Below, in pieces: positions 7,181-14,219 of a stretch of DNA of 14,859 nucleotides; the stretch's first letter is position 1; every line of letters starts with the position of its first letter. The notes under the pieces are model-generated. The model ran no database searches, had not been told where the DNA came from, and saw only the letters and a list, made by a program, of their open reading frames with translations. The stretch covers positions 1-14,859 of the forward strand of contig CALETH010000074.1 of the NCBI GenBank assembly GCA_937920105.1, in the 5' to 3' direction. The position numbers and the translations under genes were made by a program. Source of the DNA: an uncultured Bacteroidota bacterium (GTDB lineage: Bacteria; Bacteroidota; Ignavibacteria; UBA10030; UBA8401).

Positions 7181-9049
7181 TTATTGTGTTTGTAAAATTG
7201 ATATGAGTTCGGTAATGTGATTTTTAAATATTTTCATTGATTCTTTTTCGCGTTCGCCAAGACGGTAATTAAATCCTTCCAAATATTCTTTTGCTTCTTT
7301 TGGTGTAAGATGAATATGTTGTGCATGAAGTGAACCAATATTTTCTAAATTAGTTTCACCTTGTTGTAAAGAATTTTTAAGAATTTCTTCCAATTCATTT
7401 TTCTTTTCTAAAGAAATGGAATTTTTGTATGCCCATACAGCAAAAACGAACGGTAATTTTTTCCAGTCATACCATTCTTTTGCTAAATCAAAAACCAATT
7501 CAAAACCTTCTAATCCAAATTTATTGTGTTTTAAAGCATCATCTCCAATAAGTAATACGGCTTCAAAATTATCATAGTTATTAATTCCAGAGTGCAAACG
7601 CAATAAGTTTGCTTTGATTTGATATTTCTTCTCAAGAATAACTTGCAATAATCGTACCGATGTTGCAGTATCGTCGGTAATTCCAATGGTTTTTCCATTT
7701 AAATCTTTCCAGCCATCTTTAGAAAAAAGCATAACACTTTTTACTTGGTCTCGTGTTGCAATACAGTAGTTCATCAATTCCATAGAATCTTCTTGAGCAA
7801 AATAATCCATCAAAGAAAAAAGTCCTGCATCAATTTGATTTTTTCTTGCAAGTTCTCCCATTCTTCGTGGTGCGATGGGAAGAATTTTAAATTGACGTTT
7901 TTCAAAATGTTCATAAAAGGGGACAGAGTTGAGATAAGGAATTTTTCCAATCACATTTTCTGTAGAAATTTTTAGTGGATTGTAATACACATCTCGTTCC
8001 ACCGGAATTTTTCCTGCATCTTTAATAATTTTGATGAGTTGGTCTTTTGCCATTTTCATGGGACTTATTGCTCCTGCATCGTGAGCAATTTTTTCTCCAC
8101 CAACTGTACCATCCATATCATCAGCACCAAAATTTAATGCAACGGATGCAACTTCTTCAGTCAACATTACCCAATATGCTTTGATGTGTGGAAAATTATC
8201 TAACATTAAACGGGAAATGGCAATAGTTTTTAAATCTTCAATAGCAGAAGTAAAATCATTTTTTGGTTTTATTCCAGTGTTGCCCGGTTGAAAGGCAAGT
8301 GGTATAAAGGTAAGAAATCCGTTGGTTTCATCTTGTGCTTCACGTAACTTTAGCATGTGAGTGAGACGTTCCTCATAAGTCTCAATATGTCCGTAAAGAA
8401 GAGTGGAGTTTGTTGGAATGCCGAGTTTGTGTGCAGTTTTGTGAACTTCAAACCATGCTTTCGCTCCGATTTTTTGATTGAAGAGAAGTTTGCGTACGCG
8501 TTCGGAAAAAACTTCGGCTCCGCCGCCGGGCATTGTGCGAAGTCCAACCTCTTTTAGTTGACGAAGAATTTCTTCAATTGGCATTTTGAATTTTTTGTGG
8601 AAAAAATCTATTTCTACAGCAGTAAATGCTTTTACATCCGTATTAGGAAAATTCTTTTTTATTTCGCGAACCATTCCTAAATAATAATCCCATTTCCATT
8701 CAGGATGTAGACCACCAGTGATGTGGACTTCGTGAATTTCTGAAGTAAGTTTGCTGAGGATTTCTTCAATGGTCATTTCGTATGCATCATCAGCACCTTT
8801 TTTTACAGCAAAATCACAAAATTTACAAGAAAGAACACAAATGTTTGTTGGTTCAATTTTTTGATTGACTACATAATAGACAGCATCACCACTTTTTTGT
8901 TGTTGAATGTGGTGTGCCATTTTTCCGATAGAGATAATATCGTTGGAATTAAAAAGTGTTAATCCATCTTCTAAAGAAAGACGCGTACCGTTTTGAATTT
9001 TATCCCAAATAGAGTAAAGATTTTTATCTCGGAAATGTATGGTTTGCAT
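7181..9049 (-). CDS. mqnE-mqnA: bifunctional aminofutalosine synthase-chorismate dehydratase (MqnE-MqnA fusion)
   Basis: 622 aa, one uninterrupted frame with two enzymes. Residues 1 to about 355 are MqnE, a radical SAM enzyme joining 3-[(1-carboxyvinyl)oxy]benzoate to the SAM-derived adenosyl radical. It has the cluster motif CVLSCKFC (C71, C75, C78), HITGGLHPEW (109-118), PGGGAEVFSERVR (174-186) and FGADDMDGT (307-315). Residues about 363-618 are MqnA, which dehydrates chorismate to MqnE's substrate. It has IGKIPYLNSVPFYEHF (367-382), KSVMLFS (437-443), TIGITDDTATSVRLL (454-468), AVLLIGDDAL (497-506), DLAKEWYDW (521-529), LPFVFAVWAY (532-541) and FNYRLGERE (593-601). Each half has about the usual stand-alone length, so this is a true fusion with a short junction at residues 355-363. 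There is no clear Shine-Dalgarno sequence. It is the first gene of the minus-strand run. Domain calls are firm; substrate channelling is inference. Confidence 0.95.
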   Translation of the reverse strand: MQTIHFRDKNLYSIWDKIQNGTRLSLEDGLTLFNSNDIISIGKMAHHIQQQKSGDAVYYVVNQKIEPTNICVLSCKFCDFAVKKGADDAYEMTIEEILSKLTSEIHEVHITGGLHPEWKWDYYLGMVREIKKNFPNTDVKAFTAVEIDFFHKKFKMPIEEILRQLKEVGLRTMPGGGAEVFSERVRKLLFNQKIGAKAWFEVHKTAHKLGIPTNSTLLYGHIETYEERLTHMLKLREAQDETNGFLTFIPLAFQPGNTGIKPKNDFTSAIEDLKTIAISRLMLDNFPHIKAYWVMLTEEVASVALNFGADDMDGTVGGEKIAHDAGAISPMKMAKDQLIKIIKDAGKIPVERDVYYNPLKISTENVIGKIPYLNSVPFYEHFEKRQFKILPIAPRRMGELARKNQIDAGLFSLMDYFAQEDSMELMNYCIATRDQVKSVMLFSKDGWKDLNGKTIGITDDTATSVRLLQVILEKKYQIKANLLRLHSGINNYDNFEAVLLIGDDALKHNKFGLEGFELVFDLAKEWYDWKKLPFVFAVWAYKNSISLEKKNELEEILKNSLQQGETNLENIGSLHAQHIHLTPKEAKEYLEGFNYRLGEREKESMKIFKNHITELISILQTQ

Positions 9050-9060
9050 AAATTTTAATT

Positions 9061-9090
9061 ATTGTAATGAGAGCATGATATTTATCACAA
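9061..9090 (-). promoter_or_regulatory. putative promoter of the menaquinone gene run
   Basis: On the minus strand, TTGTGA (plus 9085-9090) and TACAAT (plus 9061-9066) are separated by 18 bases. That is 4/6 and 5/6 matches to sigma-70-type -35 and -10 elements. The predicted transcript would begin around 9050-9060, giving a very short leader to the ATG at 9047-9049. Promoters of this group often deviate from this consensus, so confidence is limited. Confidence 0.4.
9076..9087. promoter_or_regulatory. FNR/CRP-type palindrome TGAT-N4-ATCA
   Basis: The 12 bases TGATATTTATCA contain the core half-sites of the FNR/DNR class (TTGAT-N4-ATCAA) with perfect symmetry of five bases per arm, though the outermost T/A are not kept. 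The site lies in the spacer and -35 of the predicted mqnE-mqnA promoter and 26 bases before the start codon, a position more typical of repression. In such AT-rich DNA one chance match in a window of this size is plausible. Confidence 0.35.
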
Positions 9091-9092
9091 TA

Positions 9093-9109
9093 TACAAAAC
9101 CCTTTTGTA
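9093..9109. repeat. perfect inverted repeat in the divergent control region
   Basis: TACAAAA-CCC-TTTTGTA has seven paired bases per arm and a 3-base centre. It lies between the predicted minus-strand promoter and the plus-strand gene at 9196. It could be a protein-binding operator or a short hairpin. No T-tract suggests a terminator. Confidence 0.45.
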
Positions 9110-9195
9110 AAACGGAAGAATTTTGTTGTATATTATTTTTTGTAATCTTATATTTTGAACATAATTTTTATTCATAATTTTATAGGAGAAGTATA

Positions 9196-10068
9196 ATGTT
9201 GAAAAAATTACTCATGTTTACTTTTATCAGTATATCACTGGCATATGCGAGTAGTGGTGGGATTTTTCAAAAGACATTGAGATATACAGCAGCTCCAGGA
9301 TGTGGTAATGTTGGTTGTCATGCTGGACAATCAGCAAATCCAGCAAGTACAAATACAACAGTAACCATAACAGGTCCGAATACATTAACTACTAATCAAA
9401 CAGGAGATTACACAGTTACACTTTCCTATTCTCCAACATTTACAAATAAGAGTGGCGGTTTTAATGTTGCTACAAAAAGTGGTGCAGGTTTAAGTAGTAC
9501 AGATAATGGTGTGAAAAGTGGAACAGTACAGCCAGGTAACTTTATAGAATTAACACATAATGGCAAAAAAAGTTTAAATACTAATACAAAAAATGTATCT
9601 TGGACATTTAAATATACAGCACCAAGTGCAGCAGGGATAGATACATTATACGCTACAGGGAATGTTGTGAATAACAGTGGTGGGGCAGATGTTGGAGATG
9701 AATGGAATCATGCAGCAAAATTTGCAGTTACCATAACAGCAGCAACATCTGTAAACGATGAAAAAAATCTTGTACCAAAAGAAATAGTTTTGCATCAAAA
9801 TTATCCCAATCCATTTAACCCAAGTACAAAAATACAATATGAACTTCCAACAGCAAGTACTGTAAAATTGGAAGTATTAAATACTGCAGGACAACTTGTT
9901 GCTATTTTAGATGAAGGAACAAAATCTGCTGGTTCACAAACTGTATTATGGAATATTGGTAAAGATGGTTTTGCAAGTGGTGTATATTTTTATCGTTTAG
10001 AAGTGACACCAAAAAATAATCCGAATAATCGTTCTGTATTAGTAAAGAAAATGTTGTTTGTTAAATAA
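9196..10068 (+). CDS. T9SS-exported surface protein with CX4CH heme-like motif (choice-of-anchor V type)
   Basis: 290 aa. The signal peptide ends near AYA (residue 18). A short conserved block, TAAPGCGNVGCHAG (31-44), contains C36-X4-C41-H42, a non-canonical heme c-binding pattern. Residues about 50-182 form a beta-sandwich with GGFNVATKSGAG, NFIELTHNG, VSWTFKYTAPSAAG and LYATGNVVNN. These resemble the Reelin-like/choice-of-anchor V family as I recall it, whose members usually have CXXCH in the same place. Residues 199-290 are a classic type A T9SS sorting domain (HQNYPNPFNPST, then LEVLNTAGQLV, LWNIGKDGFASGVYFYRLEV, ending LVKKMLFVK). The product should cross the outer membrane and be cell-surface or released. 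A good Shine-Dalgarno (AGGAG, 9184-9188) fixes the start. It is monocistronic, divergent from the menaquinone run and closed by a strong terminator. Confidence 0.9.
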   Translation: MLKKLLMFTFISISLAYASSGGIFQKTLRYTAAPGCGNVGCHAGQSANPASTNTTVTITGPNTLTTNQTGDYTVTLSYSPTFTNKSGGFNVATKSGAGLSSTDNGVKSGTVQPGNFIELTHNGKKSLNTNTKNVSWTFKYTAPSAAGIDTLYATGNVVNNSGGADVGDEWNHAAKFAVTITAATSVNDEKNLVPKEIVLHQNYPNPFNPSTKIQYELPTASTVKLEVLNTAGQLVAILDEGTKSAGSQTVLWNIGKDGFASGVYFYRLEVTPKNNPNNRSVLVKKMLFVK

Positions 10069-10090
10069 CAACGAATGATATGAATTAAAA

Positions 10091-10118
10091 ATCTGTATTC
10101 ATCAGTGGAATCTGTGGC
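10091..10118. repeat. short ATCwGTG-type tandem repeat
   Basis: Three imperfect units, ATCTGTATTC, ATCAGTGGA and ATCTGTGGC, follow the T9SS gene and precede its terminator. Similar ATCTGTGG-like intergenic words are, from memory, frequent in Bacteroidota/Chlorobiota genomes. No function can be assigned from one copy. Confidence 0.35.
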
Positions 10119-10127
10119 TAAATCTAC

Positions 10128-10158
10128 AAAGCAGTGTATATGATACACTGCTTTTTTT
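10128..10158 (+). terminator. strong intrinsic terminator of the T9SS gene
   Basis: GCAGTGTAT (10131-10139), loop ATG, ATACACTGC (10143-10151), then seven T (10152-10158). The 9-bp stem is perfect and can extend by three A-T pairs using AAA at 10128-10130. The T-tract lies only on the downstream side, so it acts for plus-strand transcription. Two in-frame ATG codons upstream of the DUF4905-like gene lie inside or next to this hairpin and are therefore unlikely starts. Confidence 0.9.
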
Positions 10159-10172
10159 ATGTACATTATAAA

Positions 10173-10982
10173 ATGCTAAAATCTATTTTTACTAAAAAAA
10201 TACAACCGGTATGGAAATATTCTTCTGAAAATATTCTATGGAGGATTTTATTTTCTGACACTAATTTTTTAGTCGGAGAAGAAAGAGATGTTACCAATAA
10301 AAAAACATCCTTTTTTTGTATAGATGAAAAAAACGGTAAAATTTTATGGAAAAACCTCACTCTTGATGAGCAATGGTGGATTGGTATTGAAGCCATTGTT
10401 GGTGATAAAATCTATTTTCATAATTTTGGAAAACCAGATATGCCGGAACATAAAAATATTATTGCAATAGAACTTTTGACTGGAAAAGTACTTTGGCAAA
10501 ATATGCTTTGTATTTTTTTATCTGCTGATGAAAATTTTGTGTACGGATTTCGTGATATGTTTGAGAAAAGAATGTTTTATAAGTTAGATATAAAAACTGG
10601 TGATATTCTTCAAGAAAGTGTAGAGCCGTTTTGGAAGGAAATGCAAAAAAAAAATGAAAATATTATTTTTTCAGAAATCTTCAATAAAAATTCTGAAGAC
10701 AAAATATTTGTTGAAAATTTTTTCAAAAAAAATGATATTCATATATTTGAACACTGTGAATATATTTTTTTAAATGGGAAACTTTTTTGTAATATCTACA
10801 CAAAAAATAAAGAGAGTTTGCAAAACACATTTTATATCATTGAAAAAGAGACAACAAAACTTTTATACTTCGAAATTCTTCATTCATCAACACCATATCC
10901 AGTTCCGGATTCTTTTTTTATTAGAGGAAGTAATGTATATTATATCAAGGAACAAAAGGAGTTAGTAGCAATCACGGTGTAA
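10173..10982 (+). CDS. DUF4905-like protein (PQQ-repeat-like)
   Basis: 269 aa from the ATG at 10173. An earlier in-frame ATG at 10134 lies within the upstream terminator hairpin and would add 13 atypical residues, so I prefer MLKSIFTKK. The protein contains WKYSSENILWRILFSD, a GEERD segment, FFCIDEKNGKILWKN, EQWWIGIEAI and IIAIELLTGKVLW. These look like beta-propeller-type PQQ repeat blades and match my memory of DUF4905, an uncharacterised Bacteroidota/Chlorobiota family. There is no signal peptide or membrane segment, so it is probably cytoplasmic. It starts 14 bases after the terminator and lies 23 bases before the iron-sulfur oxidoreductase gene. A run of ten A (10645-10654) in the middle is a spot for sequencing error or slippage. 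Function unknown. Confidence 0.78.
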   Translation: MLKSIFTKKIQPVWKYSSENILWRILFSDTNFLVGEERDVTNKKTSFFCIDEKNGKILWKNLTLDEQWWIGIEAIVGDKIYFHNFGKPDMPEHKNIIAIELLTGKVLWQNMLCIFLSADENFVYGFRDMFEKRMFYKLDIKTGDILQESVEPFWKEMQKKNENIIFSEIFNKNSEDKIFVENFFKKNDIHIFEHCEYIFLNGKLFCNIYTKNKESLQNTFYIIEKETTKLLYFEILHSSTPYPVPDSFFIRGSNVYYIKEQKELVAITV

Positions 10983-11005
10983 AATCTAATATTTTTTCAT
11001 TCATT

Positions 11006-12988
11006 ATGCAGACTATACTTTTTACCATTTTTTTTCTCACCTCATTAATCGTTTTTAGTATCAGCATTCGTAAACTCATCACCACACTTCAAATAGGAAA
11101 ACCCGAAAATCGATTTGATAATATTCCTGAAAGATTAAAACGAGTTTTCACTATCGCATTTTTGCAAACAAAACTTTTGCGAGACCCATTAGCAGGAATT
11201 TTACATCTTGCAATATTTTGGGGTTTCATCGCACTTTCACTTGTTGTTATTGAATCCATACTTGAAGGAATTTTAGGACATTTTTCTTTTGCATTTTTAG
11301 GAACATTTTATTCCATCATTACATTTTCTCAAGAAATTTTTTGTGCAATAGTTATCGTTTCCGTTTTCTTTTCATTGTGGAGAAGATTTATCACCAAAGT
11401 ACAACGCTTACAAGTTGATACTCATGGAAAATTTGACGCTGCCATGATTTTGCTGTGGATATGTTGTATTGTAACATCAACACTATTTCAAAATGCTACA
11501 AGAATTTCTGGCGGAATGTATTCTGCTGGAATGCAATATCCAATTTCATCAATACTTTCCACAATGTTCACCACTTCATCTTCCATTCATATTTGGGAAG
11601 GAATTTTTTGGTGGTCTCATATTATTTTAGTATTGGGATTTTTAAACTATCTACCATACTCAAAACATCTTCACGTATTAACATCCGTACCAAATGTATT
11701 TTTTTCTAATCTTAAACCACGTGGTGCATTAAAACCAGTTAATTTACAAGATGAAACACTCACAAAATTTGGTGTGAGTGATGTTGAAGATTTAACATGG
11801 AAACAATTATTAGATGGATACACTTGCACAGAATGTGGAAGATGTGAATCCGTTTGTCCAGCAAATCTCACAGGCAAACCACTTTCTCCGCGAAAAATTA
11901 TTGTTGATACACGTCGCCGCACAACCGAAAAATCACCATATATACTTTCCAAAACAGTAGAAGCAAATCCTGAAATTGCTGCAAACACATTATTAGATAA
12001 ATATATTACTGAAGATGAACTGTGGGCATGCACAACATGTATGGCGTGTGTCTATGAATGTCCCGTAATGATAGAACATGTTGATGAAATTGTAGAAATG
12101 CGTCGCGGATTAGTATTGAACGAGTCACGATTTCCAGCAGAATTGCGAGCAACATTTGAAAATCTTGAACGCAACTTTACACCTTGGGGATTTAGTCATT
12201 CATCGCGAGCAGATTGGGCAGAAGGAAAAAATATTACTACAATGGCACAAAAAAATGACGATGTAGAAATTCTTTTTTGGGTTGGATGTGCTGGTGCATT
12301 TGATGCTCGTTATCGTAAAGTAACAGAAGCATTTTCTCAACTTATGCAGCAAGCAGGAATTAAATTTGCAATTTTGGGATTGGAAGAAAAGTGTACAGGC
12401 GACCCTGCTCGTAGAATGGGAAATGAATATCTCGCACAAATGCTTATAATAGAAAACGTAGAAACACTAAATCGTTACAACATTAAAAAAATTGTAACAA
12501 CATGTCCGCATTGTTTTCATGCATTAAAAAAAGAATATCCACAGTTTGGTGGAAATTATGAAGTCATTCATCACACAGAATATTTATTGGGCTTAGTGAA
12601 CGATGGAAAACTTAAAATCTCCAACGAAAAAATGGAAACACTAACCTATCATGATTCTTGTTATCTTGCACGTTATAATGATGTTATTGATGCTCCACGA
12701 GAAACACTCATGAATATTCCCGGATTAGATATTGTAGAAATGCCACGTTCAAAAGATAAAGGCTTATGTTGTGGTGCTGGCGGAGGAAGAATGTGGATGG
12801 AAGAACATACTGGAAAACGCATTAATATAGAGCGAACAGAAGAAGCATTAACTACCAATGCAACAACGATTGGTACTGCGTGTCCATTTTGTATGACGAT
12901 GATGAATGATGGGGTGAAAGCAAAAGAAGCATCAGAAAAAGTTCAAGTAAAAGATATTGCAGAAATTTTATTGGATGCAGTGAAATAA
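11006..12988 (+). CDS. membrane HdrD-like iron-sulfur oxidoreductase (ETF:menaquinone oxidoreductase-like)
   Basis: 660 aa. Residues 1-230 are a NarI-like membrane domain with about five helices and His residues (H67, H195, H204, H221, H223) that could bind heme b. Two ferredoxin-type [4Fe-4S] motifs follow, C274-X2-C277-X2-C280-X3-C284 and C342-X2-C345-X2-C348-X3-C352. Two heterodisulfide-reductase CCG-type domains come next: WVGCAG (C428), EKCTGDPARRMGNEYL (C463), CPHC (C500/C503); then C552, CCGAGGGRMWMEE (C588/C589), CPFC (C626/C629). The CTGDPARR variant and this architecture are those of FadF/EMO-like enzymes, thought to pass electrons from electron-transfer flavoprotein to menaquinone. 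No etfAB is in the window, so the electron donor is inferred. It lies in a plus-strand run, 22 bases before the heme protein. Alternatives are other HdrD-like quinone oxidoreductases. Confidence 0.9.
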   Translation: MQTILFTIFFLTSLIVFSISIRKLITTLQIGKPENRFDNIPERLKRVFTIAFLQTKLLRDPLAGILHLAIFWGFIALSLVVIESILEGILGHFSFAFLGTFYSIITFSQEIFCAIVIVSVFFSLWRRFITKVQRLQVDTHGKFDAAMILLWICCIVTSTLFQNATRISGGMYSAGMQYPISSILSTMFTTSSSIHIWEGIFWWSHIILVLGFLNYLPYSKHLHVLTSVPNVFFSNLKPRGALKPVNLQDETLTKFGVSDVEDLTWKQLLDGYTCTECGRCESVCPANLTGKPLSPRKIIVDTRRRTTEKSPYILSKTVEANPEIAANTLLDKYITEDELWACTTCMACVYECPVMIEHVDEIVEMRRGLVLNESRFPAELRATFENLERNFTPWGFSHSSRADWAEGKNITTMAQKNDDVEILFWVGCAGAFDARYRKVTEAFSQLMQQAGIKFAILGLEEKCTGDPARRMGNEYLAQMLIIENVETLNRYNIKKIVTTCPHCFHALKKEYPQFGGNYEVIHHTEYLLGLVNDGKLKISNEKMETLTYHDSCYLARYNDVIDAPRETLMNIPGLDIVEMPRSKDKGLCCGAGGGRMWMEEHTGKRINIERTEEALTTNATTIGTACPFCMTMMNDGVKAKEASEKVQVKDIAEILLDAVK

Positions 12989-13010
12989 AAACTAAAATAG
13001 TAAACTATCT

Positions 13011-13487
13011 ATGAAAAAAATATTTTTTTGGATTGTAGTTTCATTAGTAAGTGTATTTATTGTAATTCAGTTTTTTCAATCAGAAAAAACAAATCCTGTT
13101 GTAATAGAAAGCAATTCAATAGAATCGCAAACACAATTACCAGCAAATATTTCTTCAATATTTATTAATGCTTGTCAAGATTGCCATAGTAATAAAACGC
13201 AATGGCCTTGGTATAGTTATATTGTGCCAGTTTCTTGGTTAGTAACAAAAGATGTTTATGAAGGACGTAAACATCTTAATTTTTCAGAATGGGGAACTTA
13301 CAATACAAATAAAAAAATAAAAAAATTATCTGAGATACAAGAAAGTATCGCTGATAGTTCAATGCCTTTACCAATTTATGTTACCATGCATCCCAAAGCG
13401 AATCTTACTAAAGAAGAACGGGAACAAATTAATCAATGGACGGAAGAAGAGTATATCCGTTTAACTGGTGGAGAAGAGGAAGAATGA
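13011..13487 (+). CDS. Haem_bd family c-type heme protein, membrane-anchored
   Basis: 158 aa. One N-terminal hydrophobic segment (residues 4-22) serves as signal or anchor. The heme c motif is C55-QD-C58-H59 within FINACQDCHSNKTQWPWYSY, followed by PVSWLVTKDVYEGRKHLNFS (73-92) and MPLPIYVTMHPKANLT (118-133). These are diagnostic for the Haem_bd family (Pfam PF14376). M118 or M126 may be the distal heme ligand. It should face the periplasm and carry one heme. It sits directly after the quinone-linked iron-sulfur oxidoreductase, suggesting a role in the same electron-transfer chain, although donor and acceptor are unknown. Its stop overlaps the next start (ATGA), implying coupled translation. 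Confidence in the family is high and in the role low. Confidence 0.92.
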   Translation: MKKIFFWIVVSLVSVFIVIQFFQSEKTNPVVIESNSIESQTQLPANISSIFINACQDCHSNKTQWPWYSYIVPVSWLVTKDVYEGRKHLNFSEWGTYNTNKKIKKLSEIQESIADSSMPLPIYVTMHPKANLTKEEREQINQWTEEEYIRLTGGEEEE

Positions 13488-14218
13488 AAAAAAGTAATTT
13501 TATTTTCTACAGTATCATATTCTTTTTTGTGCAAAATATATATGCACAATCACATACAATTGCAGTAATATATTTTGAAAATAATAGTGTCGTTGATAAA
13601 GAAAAACTCGAACCATTATCCAAAGGACTAATAGTTTTACTTTCCGACGAACTTGCAAAGATTGAAGAAATAAAAGTAATTGATTATAAACAAGTAGCAT
13701 TATCATTAGCATCATTTCATATCAATGAAATAGAAAGTTTAGATAAAACTACACTGCAAAAAATTGGTCATCAACTTAATGCGGAAATTCTTGTTATGGG
13801 TGGATTTTCTAATTTATTTGGAGACAAATTTCGTATAGATATTCGAATTGTCAAAACTGAAACTGGAGAAATTATTAAAACAGATGAACAAACTTGTGAA
13901 CAAAATGATTTTTTTATTTTGTTGCAATTAATGGTAAAAAAGATAGTTGCAAACCTTAATATCCGTCTGACATCTATGGATAAAGAGCGATTAGAAAATA
14001 GTAAAGAAGGGAAATTTGAAAGTTATATTTTATACTCACAAGGAGTTGAGCAAGAAGAACAAGGATATTTATTAGAAAAAAGTGGTTACTATTATGATGC
14101 AGCACAAATTTTTGAAAACGCAAAAACATTTTACCAACAAGCATCAAAAAATTATGCACCTGCTCAAACAAGAATAGAGCAAGTAAATACAAATATTTCT
14201 AATCTTAAAAGAAAGTAA
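13484..14218 (+). CDS. CsgG-like periplasmic protein with C-terminal helical repeats
   Basis: 244 aa from the ATG at 13484. An in-frame ATG at 13436 exists, but the 13484 start is preceded by a purine-rich GGAGAAGAGGA ribosome site, overlaps the upstream stop as ATGA, and begins a proper signal peptide (residues 1-21, cleavage after IYA). Residues 25-150 have a CsgG/FlgO-like pattern: HTIAVIYFENNS, LSKGLIVLLSDELAKIEEIKVIDY, IGHQLNAEILVMGGFS and RIDIRIVKTETGEII. This is the anticodon-binding-like fold used by many envelope accessory proteins. Residues 160-240 are helical and TPR-like (YILYSQGVEQEEQG, YYYDAAQIFENAKTFYQQAS). There is no lipobox Cys, so it is not a pore-forming lipoprotein like true CsgG. 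It is probably a soluble periplasmic scaffold. Function unknown. It is followed after one base by the next gene. Confidence 0.82.
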   Translation: MKKSNFIFYSIIFFFVQNIYAQSHTIAVIYFENNSVVDKEKLEPLSKGLIVLLSDELAKIEEIKVIDYKQVALSLASFHINEIESLDKTTLQKIGHQLNAEILVMGGFSNLFGDKFRIDIRIVKTETGEIIKTDEQTCEQNDFFILLQLMVKKIVANLNIRLTSMDKERLENSKEGKFESYILYSQGVEQEEQGYLLEKSGYYYDAAQIFENAKTFYQQASKNYAPAQTRIEQVNTNISNLKRK

Positions 14219-14219
14219 A

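Noticed and set aside
7745..7975. 76-codon plus-strand frame inside mqnE-mqnA
   Set aside because: It is antisense to strongly conserved MqnA-domain codons and shows no protein-like features or ribosome site.
10134..10172. Upstream ATG codons for the DUF4905-like protein
   Set aside because: They fall in or beside the terminator hairpin, and the added residues look non-native.
13436..13483. Upstream ATG for the CsgG-like protein
   Set aside because: It would add 16 residues overlapping the heme-protein gene and bury the signal peptide. The ATG at 13484 has a better ribosome site and a stop-start overlap.
13484..14218. True curli secretion channel CsgG
   Set aside because: There is no lipobox Cys and no other curli genes, and the C-terminus is helical-repeat-like. 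Only the N-terminal fold resembles CsgG.
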